DNA of 64,000 nucleotides from Nannocystis exedens (lineage in GTDB: Bacteria; Myxococcota_A; Polyangia; Nannocystales; Nannocystaceae), in contig NZ_NETK01000001.1 of assembly GCF_002343915.1 (NCBI RefSeq), positions 1,674,001 through 1,738,000 of the forward strand, written 5' to 3'. Below are positions 17,025 through 26,549 of this stretch, piece after piece. The notes under the pieces are model-generated. The model was not told where the DNA came from and made no database searches. It saw nothing but the letters and a program-made list of their open reading frames with translations. The position numbers were made by a program, and so were the translations under genes. The stretch's first letter is position 1, and every line of letters begins with the position of its first letter.

Positions 17025-20000
17025 TCACACGTCGAGCGGGTAGTTCTCGAGCGACTCGGGGGCGCGCGGCGGCGGGGGCTTTTTGCCCTTCACCAGGTCC
17101 CACCACGCGCGCAGGCCCCGGCGCAGGTCCTCGACCGCGAGGTACAGCGCGGGCACGAGGATCAGCGTGATCGCGGTCGCGAACATCACGCCGAAGCCGA
17201 GGCTGATCGCCATCGGGATGAGGAAGCGGGCCTGCACCGACGGCTCCAGGATCATCGGCATGAGGCCGAAGAAGGTCGTGACCGACGTCAGCAGGATCGG
17301 CCGGAACCGGCGCACGCCGGCGGCGACGACCGCGTCGAAGTGGCTGAGGGCGCGGGTGCGGCGGAACTCGTTGGTCGCGTCGATGAGCACCAGGGAGTCG
17401 TTCACGACCACGCCGGACAGCGCCACCATGCCCATCATGCTCATCATGCTCAGCTCGTAGCCGAGCAGGATGTGGCCGCCGATCGCCCCGACCAGGCCGA
17501 ACGGGATCGCCGCCATGACGATGAGCGGCTGCACGTAGCTGCGGAACGGGATCGCCAGCAGGGCGTAGATCGCCAGCAGGGCCATCAGCGCGCCGGTCTT
17601 CAGGCTGCCGAACGACTCGGCCTGCTCGCGGTTCTCGCCGCCCATCTGCCACGACAGGCCGGGGTACTTGTCCGGCAGCCCGTCGAGCAGCTCGGCCTTC
17701 AGCTTGCCGTTGACCATCCCCGGCGTGGCCTCGCCCTCGCGCAGCTCGGCGGTGACGTGGACGATGCGCTTGCCGTCGGCGCGCTCGATCGACGGCCAGC
17801 TGCGGCCGCGCTCGATCACCGCCGCCTCGTGGAGCGGCACCTCGCCGCCCTGAGGCGTGCGGATCAGCAGCTCCTCGATGTCGTGCTCGCTGCGCCGCTC
17901 CTCGAGCGGCAGGCGGGCGATCACCCGCACCTCGTCGCGGCCGTCCTGCTGGCGCAGCGCCTCGGCGCCGTAGAACGCCCCGCGGACCTGGCGGGCGATG
18001 TCCGTCGACGTCAGCCCGAGCGTGCGCGCCTCGGGCGTCAGCGTCAGGTCGAGCTGCGGCTTGCCGAGCGCGACCCCGTTCTCGACGTCGTGCACGCCGG
18101 CGTAGCCGCGCAGCACCGCGGTGACCTCGTCGGCCGCCCGCTCGAGCACGTCCTCGTCGGCGTGGCTGAGCTCGACGTCGACCGGCTTGCCGGCGCTCGG
18201 GCCCATGTTGGCGCTGAAGTTGATCGTCTTGGCCTCGGGCACCGGCCCGACGCGTTTGCGCCACTCGGCCGCGAAGTCGCCGGTCTTGAAGTCGCGCAGG
18301 TCGCTGGGGACGAAGAACACGCGGACGTTGGCGACGTGCCCGCCCGAGCCCCCGCTGCCGCCGCCGGGGCCCATCACCGGCCCGCGCGAGCCGACCTGGG
18401 CGAACAGCCCGCGCAGCACCGGGTCGCCGCCGTACTCCTTCACCACCTCCTGGGCGGTGCGGACCAGCCGCTCCTGCACGCGGCGGGTCTGCTCGACCGA
18501 CGAGCCGTACGGCAGCTCGACCGCGGCGGTGACGACGTCGCCCTCGATGCCGGGCAGGAAGCGGAACCCGATCAGGCCCGACGCGACGTAGGTCAGCGTC
18601 AGCACCAGCGTGGCGAAGCCGAGCGTCAGGGTGAAGTAGCGGAACCGCAGCGCCGCGCGGGCGATCGGCGCGTAGACCTTCTCGATGAAGCGGTCGAGGC
18701 CGACCACGAAGCGCTGCTGGAACCTGAAGATCGCGCCGTAGATCCCGCCCTGAGGCCTGCTGAGGTGGCCGAGGTGCGCCGGCAGGATGAACAGCGACTC
18801 GACCAGCGAGAACAGCAGGACCGAGATCACGATGACCGGGATCACGCTCATGAACTTGCCCATGAACCCGGGCAGGAAGAACAGCGGCGTGAACGCGGCG
18901 ACCGTGGTGAGCACCGAGAACACCACCGGGATGCCGACCTCGCGCGAGCCGGCGATCGCCGCGTCGATGTACGACTCGCCGCGCTGGGCCCGCTCGAAGA
19001 TGTTCTCGCCGACCACGATCGCGTCGTCGACGACCATGCCGAGCACGACGATGAAGGCGAACAGCGAGATCATGTTCACCGACACCCCGAGCATCGGCAT
19101 CAGGAACAGCGCGCCGAGGAACGACGTCGGGATGCCCCACGCGACCCACAGCGCGACGCGGATCTCGAGGAACAAACTCAGGCACAGCACCACCAGGATG
19201 AGCCCGGTCTGCGCGTTGCGCATCAGCAGGTCCATGCGCTGGGCGTAGATCTCGGACATGTCCTGCCACTGGGCGATCTTCACGCCCTCGGGCAGCTGGG
19301 CCTCGAACTTGGCCGTCAGCTCGCGCACCGCCTCGGCGACCGCGAGCGGCTTCTGCGAGCCGATCCGGTACACGCGGATCATCACCGCCGACATGCCGCC
19401 GAAGCTGGCCGACTCGTCGGTCTCGGCGAACGTCTCGCGCACGCGGGCGATGTCGCCGAGGCGGACCTCGGTGCCGGCGGGGCCGGTGACCACCGGGATC
19501 TCGGAGAACCCGCGCTCGTCCTCGCGGCGCTCGTCGGTGCGGACCAGGACCTCGCCGGTGGCCGTCTTGACCCCGCCGCCGGGCAGCTGCAGCGACGTCT
19601 GGCTGACCTTCTGGGCGATCTGCTCGAGCGTCAGGTTGTGCACCCGCAGCTGCTCGCGCGGGACCTCGATCGAGATCTCTTTCTTCGGCGCGCCGGCGAG
19701 GTCGGCCTGGGTGATCCGCGGGTCGGAGAGATAGACGTCGCGGGCCTGCTCGGCGATCTTGCGCAGCACCCGCAGGTCCTGCGCGCCGTAGACGACCATC
19801 GAGATCACCTCGGAGCGATTCGTGACCAGGCTGACGACCGGGCGCTCGGCGTCCTTCGGCAGCGACGTGATGCGGTCGACCGCGCTCTTCACGTCGGCGA
19901 GCACCTTCTCGTCGTCGGCGTCGATCGTCAGCTCCGCGTTGATGCGCGCCGAGCCCTCCGACGCGGTCGCGACCACGCGCTTGACCCCGTCGATGCCCCG

Positions 20001-20255
20001 GACCGCCTCCTCGACCGCGAGGACGATGCCCTGCTCGACCTCGGCCGGGCTGGCGCCGGGGTACGGCACGGTGATCGAGACCATGTCGAGCTCGGTCTCG
20101 GGGAACACCTCCTGCTTGACGCGCCCGGCCATCAGCAGGCCGCCGACGATCAGGAGGATCATCAGCAGGTTGGCGGCGACCGGGTTCTTCGCCATCCACG
20201 CGATCGCGCCGCTGCCTGCCACCATGCCGGACGAACCTGACGAATTCGAGTCCAT
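17025..20255 (-). CDS. RND efflux transporter, inner-membrane pump subunit
   Basis: This 1076-residue protein is of AcrB/MdtB size. Residue about 20 starts the first helix (NPVAANLLMILLIVGGLLMA); the porter domain follows with YPGASPAEVEQGI; helices 2-6 include VVLGMVVDDAIVVGENIFER, holding the paired Asp residues of the proton relay. The second half repeats the plan and ends with ISLGFGVMFATAITLILVPA. A Gly-rich insertion (GPVMGPGGGSGGSGGH) lies in the second porter domain. It would use proton flow to export compounds from periplasm or membrane, joined to the adaptor encoded 33 bases upstream. No TolC-type channel gene is present here. Confidence 0.95.
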   Translation of the reverse strand: MDSNSSGSSGMVAGSGAIAWMAKNPVAANLLMILLIVGGLLMAGRVKQEVFPETELDMVSITVPYPGASPAEVEQGIVLAVEEAVRGIDGVKRVVATASEGSARINAELTIDADDEKVLADVKSAVDRITSLPKDAERPVVSLVTNRSEVISMVVYGAQDLRVLRKIAEQARDVYLSDPRITQADLAGAPKKEISIEVPREQLRVHNLTLEQIAQKVSQTSLQLPGGGVKTATGEVLVRTDERREDERGFSEIPVVTGPAGTEVRLGDIARVRETFAETDESASFGGMSAVMIRVYRIGSQKPLAVAEAVRELTAKFEAQLPEGVKIAQWQDMSEIYAQRMDLLMRNAQTGLILVVLCLSLFLEIRVALWVAWGIPTSFLGALFLMPMLGVSVNMISLFAFIVVLGMVVDDAIVVGENIFERAQRGESYIDAAIAGSREVGIPVVFSVLTTVAAFTPLFFLPGFMGKFMSVIPVIVISVLLFSLVESLFILPAHLGHLSRPQGGIYGAIFRFQQRFVVGLDRFIEKVYAPIARAALRFRYFTLTLGFATLVLTLTYVASGLIGFRFLPGIEGDVVTAAVELPYGSSVEQTRRVQERLVRTAQEVVKEYGGDPVLRGLFAQVGSRGPVMGPGGGSGGSGGHVANVRVFFVPSDLRDFKTGDFAAEWRKRVGPVPEAKTINFSANMGPSAGKPVDVELSHADEDVLERAADEVTAVLRGYAGVHDVENGVALGKPQLDLTLTPEARTLGLTSTDIARQVRGAFYGAEALRQQDGRDEVRVIARLPLEERRSEHDIEELLIRTPQGGEVPLHEAAVIERGRSWPSIERADGKRIVHVTAELREGEATPGMVNGKLKAELLDGLPDKYPGLSWQMGGENREQAESFGSLKTGALMALLAIYALLAIPFRSYVQPLIVMAAIPFGLVGAIGGHILLGYELSMMSMMGMVALSGVVVNDSLVLIDATNEFRRTRALSHFDAVVAAGVRRFRPILLTSVTTFFGLMPMILEPSVQARFLIPMAISLGFGVMFATAITLILVPALYLAVEDLRRGLRAWWDLVKGKKPPPPRAPESLENYPLDV

Positions 20256-20288
20256 GGCGCTCCTCGCTGCGTCCGCAGTGTCTCGGGT

Positions 20289-21542
20289 CTAGAGCTTCTT
20301 CGCCGGGGGTTGGTTCGCCGCGATCAGCTCCGGCGCGTCGCCCTCGATCGTCACTTGCATGCCCTCGGTCGGGGTCGCCAGCGGCGTGGTCACGATCGCC
20401 TCGCCGGCCGCCAGCCCGCGCGCCAGCACGGTGGTCGCCGAGCGCCACACCACCTCGACGGTCCGCAGGGTCAGCTTGCCGTCGATCACCAGCCACACCT
20501 TGTCGTCGTCGACCAGCGCCACCCGCGGGACCTCGGTGGTGTCGGCCAGCGGCTGGCCGGCCAGCTCGACCCGCACCGAGCTGCCGAGCAGCAGCGGCAG
20601 CCGCGGCGACGGGGCGGCCGCGGCCGGGGCGTCGCTGACCTTCGGGACCTGTCCGTAGAGACCTGTCCCGAGCGGATCGGGGACCGCCACCAGCAGGCGG
20701 GCCATGCGGCCGCGGGCGTCGACCTGGCCGAGCAGGCGCTCGACGTAGCCGTCGCGCTCGATGACCACGCCGGCGCCGGCGTCGTGGATCACCTTGGCCG
20801 GCGAGCCGCGGTGGGCCGTGCTGTTGACGCCGGGGATCTCCAGGTGGACGAGCTGCGACACGGGCACGGCGATCTCGACCCAGTAGCGGTCGATCGCCAC
20901 CAGCGTCGCCAGCTGCGTCTGCGTCGTGACCACCTGTCCGAGCTCGACCGACGCCTCGGTGACCATCGCGTCGAACGGCGCGCGGACCATCGTCCGCCCG
21001 AGGTCGCGCTTGGCCCGGCCGAACTGCTCGCGGGCGGCTTCGACGTTGGCCTGGGCGCTGCGCACGTGGACGTCCCGCAGCGCGAACTCGCGCGCGTGTT
21101 CGCTCAGCGCGTCGACGCGGCCCTGCCACTCGTATTCGGCGACCGACTTGCGCCCGCGCTCGTCGGCGAGGGCGACCGAGGCTTGCTCGAGCGCGGCCCG
21201 CTGCGACGCGACCTGGGCCGACACGTCGCGGGCGTCGATGCGGATCAGCGGGTCGCCGCGGCGGAGCAGGCCGCCCGGGGCGAGGCCGTCGCTGCGCTCG
21301 ATGACGCGGCCGTTGACCTCCGAGGTGACGCGCAGCTGGTGGACCGGCTTGACCTCGCCGAGCCCGCGGACGGTGACCGGATGCGCCCCGGGCTGCGCCC
21401 GTTGCACGACCACCGGCACCGAGCGGCGCTCGCTGGTCACCGCCTTGACCTCGGGCTTCATGCCTCGGATGACGCGCATCATCACGAGCGCAGCGACGAT
21501 GACGATGACGATCAGGACACCTTGAGCCAGCGCTCGCTTCAT
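20289..21542 (-). CDS. RND periplasmic adaptor (membrane fusion protein)
   Basis: This 417-residue protein has an N-terminal anchor helix (LAQGVLIVIVIVAALVMM). A split lipoyl domain (LRVTSEVNGRVIERSDGLAP and later MVRAPFDAMVTEASVELGQV) flanks an alpha-hairpin of about 90 residues, followed by the beta-barrel and membrane-proximal domains (LGTGLYGQVPKV to the end). It is the first gene of the pump operon and bridges the pump and an outer-membrane channel. A unit of the dispersed hairpin family (20643-20670) is read in frame around DPLGTGLYGQVPK. The 245 bases between this start and the kinase start at 21788 must hold divergent promoters; no regulator is adjacent. Confidence 0.93.
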   Translation of the reverse strand: MKRALAQGVLIVIVIVAALVMMRVIRGMKPEVKAVTSERRSVPVVVQRAQPGAHPVTVRGLGEVKPVHQLRVTSEVNGRVIERSDGLAPGGLLRRGDPLIRIDARDVSAQVASQRAALEQASVALADERGRKSVAEYEWQGRVDALSEHAREFALRDVHVRSAQANVEAAREQFGRAKRDLGRTMVRAPFDAMVTEASVELGQVVTTQTQLATLVAIDRYWVEIAVPVSQLVHLEIPGVNSTAHRGSPAKVIHDAGAGVVIERDGYVERLLGQVDARGRMARLLVAVPDPLGTGLYGQVPKVSDAPAAAAPSPRLPLLLGSSVRVELAGQPLADTTEVPRVALVDDDKVWLVIDGKLTLRTVEVVWRSATTVLARGLAAGEAIVTTPLATPTEGMQVTIEGDAPELIAANQPPAKKL

Positions 21543-21787
21543 CGTCGGGGGGCTCCCTTTGCCCGCCGGGCATAGCGCGGGCGCCTCCGGAAGTACATCG
21601 TTTCCGAAAAGCCGGTGACGTCGGAAACCTCCGGTCCCGGCGGCGAAACCGGCGCCGTGTCCGGCGGACGCCTTCGCGTGGGCACCGGGGGTTTTCTCTT
21701 GCGACCGCGGGACGATCTCGCGCCGCCCGGCGTCGCGCTGCGGTAGTCTCGGCGAGCACGCCGAGGGGTCGGGCTCGGGCGACGGAC

Positions 21788-23512
21788 ATGACGCGAGACC
21801 ACGGCGACAACAAGCGCGGCCCCCTCGCCCCGGGGACTCAGTCCCAGCCCGGCGACTGGCGCGACAGCTACGCGGCCGCCTTCCCCGGCAGCTCGGCCGA
21901 CGAAGTCACCGTCGACACGCTGGCCAACATGTCGGCGCTGCCGGACTCGTCGCACGGCCCCGACACCAACGCCGAGGACGAGCTGTCCGAGCCGACGCGG
22001 CGGCCGGGCTACCTCGGCGAGTCGGCGCGGATCGGCAAGTACGCCGTCCTGCGCCAGCTCGGCGAGGGCGGCATGGGGGTCGTCTACTCGGCCTACGACG
22101 AGGAGCTCGACCGCCGCGTCGCCCTCAAGCTGATCCGCCCCGGCCGCGACAACAGCCCGGCCAACCAGGCGCGCATGCAGCGAGAGGCGCGCGCGATGGC
22201 CCGGATGTCGCATCCCAACGTCGTTCAGGTCTACGAGGTCGGCCGCTGGGAGCAGCAGGTCTACCTCGCCATGGAGTTCGTGCAGGGCCGCACGCTCGGC
22301 AGCTGGCTCAAGGCCCAGCCGCGCACCTGGCAGCAGGTCCTCGACGTGATGGTGCAAGCAGGCCGTGGTCTGTCGGCCGCGCACCAGGCCGACATCGTCC
22401 ACGGCGACTTCAAGCCCGACAACATCCTCGTCGACGAGCACGGGCACGCGCGGGTGATGGACTTCGGCCTCGCGCGCGCGGCCCCGCGGACGGACCCGGA
22501 CCTCAGCGCCTCCGGCCTGCGACGCGACGCCGCAGCGGCAGATCCCGGGGCGGCCACCAGCCGCGCCGGCCCGGCGAGCGGCGCCGTCGGGGCCGTCGAC
22601 GCCGAGCCCGAGCACCGCCACACCTCCGAGCCCGACGACGGCGTGCCGCTGCCCGACCCGGGCCGCAGCCACGGCGGGCGGGTCGCCGGCACGCCGGCGT
22701 ACATGGCGGCCGAGCAGCACGCCGGCCGCCAGCCCGACGTCCGCACCGACCAGTTCAGCTACGCCGTCACCCTCTACACCGCGCTCTACGGCCACCACCC
22801 GTTCGCCGGCGGCAGCCTGCTCGAGCTCGTGATCAACGTCAGCGACGGCAAGATCCGCCCGCCGCCGGCCGACTCGCCGGTGCCTCCGGGCGTCCACGCC
22901 GCGATCGTCCGCGCCCTCGACCGCGACCCCGAGTACCGCTTCCCCAGCATGAGCGACCTGCTCGACGCGCTGAACCGCGGCTCCGGCCGCGCCCGCGACC
23001 CCGAGTTCGACCTCTCGGTCGCCCGCCCGCAGCGGGTCATGCTGTCGATGATCATCCCCGCCAGCATCCTGGCGATCACGGTCGTCCTGATCGTGTACAG
23101 CCCGGAGGGCAGCCTTCTGCCCTCGCCGGCCAGCAACGCGATCGCCGGCGCCGTCATCAACGTGGTCCTGTTCGCCCTCATCTTCGCCTTCCGCGGCTCC
23201 TTCTTCAAGAACACGATCAACCGGCGCGTCATGGCCTGGCTGGTCGTCTCCTCGCTGGCGATGCTGGTCCACCGGACGGCCGCGGTCGTGCTCGGCACCC
23301 CCGTGGCGACCACCATGGTCAACGACCTCTTGATGCTCGGCGCCATCGCCACCATGGCGGGCATCGCCATCGAGCGCTGGATCTGGTACGCCGCGGGGGT
23401 CATGCTCGCCGGCGCCCTGCTCTGCGCCGCCTTCCCGGCGGTCTCCTCGCTGATCCTGGTCGGCTCGCTGGTGGCGGTGTTCCTCCTCGCCTTCCGCTTC
23501 TGGAGCCGTTAG
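21788..23512 (+). CDS. Ser/Thr protein kinase with six-helix membrane domain
   Basis: The protein has 574 residues. Kinase domain about 80-400: glycine loop LGEGGMGVVYSAYD, Lys in VALKLIRPG (about 112), catalytic loop HGDFKPDNILVDE (Gly replaces the usual Arg, so a non-RD kinase) and DFGLARA. Between DFG and the APE-like GTPAYMAAEQ lies an insertion of about 70 residues rich in Ala, Asp, Pro and Gly, an abnormally long activation segment. From about 418 there are six hydrophobic helices (MIIPASILAITVVLIVY; INVVLFALIFAFRG; MAWLVVSSLAMLVH; DLLMLGAIATMAGIAI; AAGVMLAGALLCAAF; LVGSLVAVFLLAF). The stop is 8 bases from the next ATG, so a shared transcript with the carotenoid oxygenase is likely. Confidence 0.9.
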   Translation: MTRDHGDNKRGPLAPGTQSQPGDWRDSYAAAFPGSSADEVTVDTLANMSALPDSSHGPDTNAEDELSEPTRRPGYLGESARIGKYAVLRQLGEGGMGVVYSAYDEELDRRVALKLIRPGRDNSPANQARMQREARAMARMSHPNVVQVYEVGRWEQQVYLAMEFVQGRTLGSWLKAQPRTWQQVLDVMVQAGRGLSAAHQADIVHGDFKPDNILVDEHGHARVMDFGLARAAPRTDPDLSASGLRRDAAAADPGAATSRAGPASGAVGAVDAEPEHRHTSEPDDGVPLPDPGRSHGGRVAGTPAYMAAEQHAGRQPDVRTDQFSYAVTLYTALYGHHPFAGGSLLELVINVSDGKIRPPPADSPVPPGVHAAIVRALDRDPEYRFPSMSDLLDALNRGSGRARDPEFDLSVARPQRVMLSMIIPASILAITVVLIVYSPEGSLLPSPASNAIAGAVINVVLFALIFAFRGSFFKNTINRRVMAWLVVSSLAMLVHRTAAVVLGTPVATTMVNDLLMLGAIATMAGIAIERWIWYAAGVMLAGALLCAAFPAVSSLILVGSLVAVFLLAFRFWSR

Positions 23513-23520
23513 TCCGCGCC

Positions 23521-25554
23521 ATGTCCACCAGCGTCCAAAACTTCGCCGAGTTGGTCGAGCGAGGCCTCCTGCACGCCTACCACGGCGACGTCGTCGACCA
23601 CGCCGCGCGCTACGCCGTGCGCACCGGACGTTACCCTTCGGACCTGTCCGGAAGGACATTCACCACCGTCTTCCCGTACCAGGCGATCCACGAGCACCAC
23701 GAGCTCAACGTCAACCCGCACATGCTCACCGCCAGCGGGCGGCTGCTGATCCTCGACCTCGAGCCGCACCGCGACGGCGGCAACGTGTTCATCCGCGCCG
23801 CCACCCGCTTCATCGAGAACCAGAGCTGGCACCTGCGCAAGCTGGCCCCCGAGGCGTTCGTCCGCACCGACTTCGCCGAGTTCTCGTGGTTCGGCACCTC
23901 GAACCTCACCAACACCTCGCCGATCCCGACCTTCCCGGTCGGCGCCCACGACGGCAAGGCCGGGCGCCGCCTGCTCTTGTCGTACGACGCCGGCCGCCCG
24001 GTCGAGGTCTCGCCGAAGACGCTCGAGCACATCACCCCGGTCGGTCGGCCGGGCGACTACCACACCGCCGTCGGCAGCTCGTTCAGCCCGATGATCATGA
24101 CCACCGGGCACCCGGTGTACGACCCCGACTTCGAGCCCGGCAAGCCGCGCCTCCTCTACACCAACATCGTCCCGCGGGTCGCCGACTTCGTCCACGTCAA
24201 CCGGCCGATCCGCGCCGACCTGTACGTCACCACCTGGGACGGCGGCCCGGCCCCGCCGACCCCGCCGATGCGCGTCACCGTCGACGGCCAGGGCGTGATC
24301 CTCGGCCACGCCAGCGTCCACCAGATCTGCCTCACCCGCAATTACCTGGTGGTCTTCAACGCCAACCTCGTGCTCAACACCTCGTCGCTGGTCGAGCCGC
24401 TCACGCCGCTGCTCTGGAAGTGGCTGGTCGAGAGCCGCACGATCGAGGTCCCGCGCAACCTGCGGGTGCTCTACCGCTGGCTGCGGATCCGCCTGCGCGA
24501 GGCCACGCCCGACCACATCTGCCCGGTCTACTTCATCCACAAGGACGACATCCGCCGCGCCCTCAAGTCCGGCGCGCGCGAGCTGCCGGCGAGGCGCGTC
24601 GACCTCATGTGGGAGCTGACGCATGCGCTGACCGACTACGACGACGACGACGACGTCGTCACGATCTTCGCCCAGCACAACGTCGGCGCCGACCCGGCCG
24701 ATCAGATGGAGGCGGGGGACCGGCTGATCGGCGGCGGCATCGTCCCCGACAGCCTGCTCGGCATGTTCTCGTCGGCGACCGACCTCAACCAGGTCCGCCG
24801 CCACGTCGTCGACCTGCGCCGCGGCACCGTCGAGACGCGCGCGTTCCCCCACCCCGACGACCGCGAGCACTTCCCGCTCGGCCTCAACCTCCTGCCGCCG
24901 CTGCAGATCTCGCCGTACCTGTCGGAGCACGACACGTCGGCGACGCCGAACCTGCTCCGCACGTGCCGGCGCCTCGACGCGACCTACTGGGTGGCCGGCG
25001 GCTGGCTGCCGCAGACGATGAGCGCGCGGGTGTTCGCCAACTTCCGCCGCGGCCGCCCCGACGACGCCTGGCCGCCGCGCCGCCTGGTCCCGGTGCCCGA
25101 GTTCATCGAGCGGATCTCCGACCCGAACAACACCGTCCGCTTCTACCGCCTCGACCACGAGATGCGGCTCGACAGCAGCTACGCCTTCGAGCCCGGGTGG
25201 TTCATGGCCGCGCCGATCTTCGTGCCGCGCCCGGGCAGCCAGAGCACCCGCGACGGCTACATCGTCGCGCTGGTGTGGGGCCCCGACCACCCCGACATGG
25301 AGATCTGGATCTGGGACGCGGCCCAGCCGCTCGACAACGGCCCGATCTGCACGCTCGGCCCCGGACCGCACGAGCAGGGCATCCGCCCGGGCTTCCCGCT
25401 CCACAGCGCGTGGGTCGACCGCGGCGGCATCGACGAGTGGGAGCGCCCGCCCTACGAGGTGCCGACGATCGAGATGCCGACGTACCTCAAGCTGCTCGAG
25501 CTCGGCACGATCGGCGCCGGGGTGCTGCGCCGGCTGTGGCAGCAGAGCCGCTGA
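23521..25554 (+). CDS. Carotenoid oxygenase family (RPE65-like) protein
   Basis: The 677-residue protein fits the seven-bladed-propeller carotenoid cleavage dioxygenases, though it is longer than most bacterial members (about 480-520). Supporting segments are DPDFEPGKPRLLYTNIV, the iron-ligand strand GHASVHQICLTRNYLVVFNA, a later His in HPDDREHFPLGLN, and the terminal GFPLHSAWVDRGG; these contain His residues in the expected blade positions. Such enzymes split a C=C bond in carotenoids, stilbenes or related substrates with an Fe(II) centre. A stretch rich in Asp (YDDDDDVVTI) and a hairpin-family unit at 23640-23660 (SDLSGRTFT) are local oddities. No carotenoid synthesis genes are visible. Confidence 0.85.
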   Translation: MSTSVQNFAELVERGLLHAYHGDVVDHAARYAVRTGRYPSDLSGRTFTTVFPYQAIHEHHELNVNPHMLTASGRLLILDLEPHRDGGNVFIRAATRFIENQSWHLRKLAPEAFVRTDFAEFSWFGTSNLTNTSPIPTFPVGAHDGKAGRRLLLSYDAGRPVEVSPKTLEHITPVGRPGDYHTAVGSSFSPMIMTTGHPVYDPDFEPGKPRLLYTNIVPRVADFVHVNRPIRADLYVTTWDGGPAPPTPPMRVTVDGQGVILGHASVHQICLTRNYLVVFNANLVLNTSSLVEPLTPLLWKWLVESRTIEVPRNLRVLYRWLRIRLREATPDHICPVYFIHKDDIRRALKSGARELPARRVDLMWELTHALTDYDDDDDVVTIFAQHNVGADPADQMEAGDRLIGGGIVPDSLLGMFSSATDLNQVRRHVVDLRRGTVETRAFPHPDDREHFPLGLNLLPPLQISPYLSEHDTSATPNLLRTCRRLDATYWVAGGWLPQTMSARVFANFRRGRPDDAWPPRRLVPVPEFIERISDPNNTVRFYRLDHEMRLDSSYAFEPGWFMAAPIFVPRPGSQSTRDGYIVALVWGPDHPDMEIWIWDAAQPLDNGPICTLGPGPHEQGIRPGFPLHSAWVDRGGIDEWERPPYEVPTIEMPTYLKLLELGTIGAGVLRRLWQQSR

Positions 25555-25572
25555 CCTGGCCCCGGGGACAGG
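25555..25572. repeat. Hairpin element adjoining a stop codon
   Basis: CCTGGCCCCGGGGACAGG starts at the base after the oxygenase stop codon and lies in the 53-base gap to the convergent LysR gene. A 3'-end hairpin role fits the position; a TTTATT follows at 25573. Confidence 0.6.
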
Positions 25573-25607
25573 TTTATTGCGAGCGGCGCTGCCGTCCTCG
25601 TGCCCGC

Positions 25608-26456
25608 TCAGCGCAGCACCTCGGCCAGCCACGAGAGCAGCGCGCGCACGCGGGGCACCCGCTGCTTCGAGCGGTGCACGACCATCCACAGGTCGCGCGG
25701 GGGCACGCCCTCGTCGCCGTCGGCGCCGATCTGCCAGGGCGCGACCTCGACGACGCCCTGCAGCCGGGCCGCGAAGCCGCGCGGCAGGATGGCCACCCCG
25801 AGCCCGGCCTCGACCGCGCGCCCGAGGGACTCGAAGTCCTCGACCGAAAGGCGCGCCGGCCGGCCGGCGAACACCCGCTCGGCGTGGCGCTGTTCGGGGA
25901 TGTCCGCCAGCGAGCCGGCCAGCCCGAGCCACGGCACCGCGGGGTCGAGCGCCAGCGCCTCGGCGGCGAAGTACGCGTACGTCTCGGTCCGCAGCCGGCG
26001 CGCGACCAGCTCGCCGCGCTGCGGGCGGACCATGCGGAGCGCGACGTCGGCCTCGCCCGCGGCCAGGCTGCTGACCCGATTGGTCGCCAGCACGCGCAGG
26101 CGCAGCCGCGGGTGCGCGCGGTAGAACTCCGGCAGCCGCGGCGCCAGGCTCCACCGCAACAGCTCGCCGACGGTGCTCAGCGTGACCTCGCCGTGCAGCT
26201 CCGGCGTGTCCTCGAGCGCGGCCCGGGCCGCCAGCGCCGCGTCGACCATCGGCAGCACCGCCGCCAGCAGCGCCTGCCCCCGCTCGGTCAGCCGCAGCGG
26301 CGCCTCGCGCAGCACCAGCGGCGACCCGGCCGCCTCCTCCAACCGCGCCAGGTGGCGGCTGACGGTCGACTGGCTGACCCCGAGCGCCTTCGCGGCGGCC
26401 GTCAGGCTCCCGAGGCGCGCCAGAGCCTCGAACGTGCGCAGCAGCTCCCAGTCCAT
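25608..26456 (-). CDS. LysR-family transcriptional regulator
   Basis: The protein has 282 residues from MDWELLRTFEALARLGSLTA. The winged-helix domain (1-60) has SQSTVSRHLARLEEAAGSPL; the effector domain starts near 88 (GEVTLSTVGELLRWSLAPRL) and includes ADVALRMVRPQRGELVARRL and VEDFESLGRAVEAGLGVAIL. The open frame continues far upstream without protein character; the chosen Met is the standard first residue of this family. It is divergently arranged with the MBL-fold gene, the classic geometry for a LysR regulator and its target, with a 93-base shared control region that contains repeated half-sites. Confidence 0.93.
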   Translation of the reverse strand: MDWELLRTFEALARLGSLTAAAKALGVSQSTVSRHLARLEEAAGSPLVLREAPLRLTERGQALLAAVLPMVDAALAARAALEDTPELHGEVTLSTVGELLRWSLAPRLPEFYRAHPRLRLRVLATNRVSSLAAGEADVALRMVRPQRGELVARRLRTETYAYFAAEALALDPAVPWLGLAGSLADIPEQRHAERVFAGRPARLSVEDFESLGRAVEAGLGVAILPRGFAARLQGVVEVAPWQIGADGDEGVPPRDLWMVVHRSKQRVPRVRALLSWLAEVLR

Positions 26457-26473
26457 CGGGCCTCCATGCAAAA

Positions 26474-26512
26474 ACGGATGACGGGCATCCTTGTATAGCA
26501 GTTTCCATCCGT
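26474..26512. promoter_or_regulatory. Candidate LysR operator between divergent genes
   Basis: ACGGATG (26474-26480) and CATCCGT (26506-26512) form an inverted repeat, and GGGCATCC (26483-26490) adds a middle half-site facing the first copy. The spacing spans the start regions of both the LysR gene and the MBL-fold gene. TTGTATAGCA in the centre could be a -10 type box. Confidence 0.5.
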
Positions 26513-26549
26513 TCCTGCGCCGCCTAGCTTTCCCGGCGAGACCACGCCG

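Noticed and set aside
19255..19268. GGACATGTCC inside the RND pump gene
   Set aside because: It codes for part of a well-folded porter segment and has no second arm; likely chance.
17340..20240. A 966-codon plus-strand frame opposite the RND pump
   Set aside because: Leu/Ala/Asp/His-rich antisense shadow of a well-supported gene; no motif.
16456..21813. A 1785-codon open frame on the minus strand
   Set aside because: It runs through the RND pump and adaptor genes in another frame and consists of Arg/Gly/Ala-rich sequence without domains; long shadow frames are expected at this GC.
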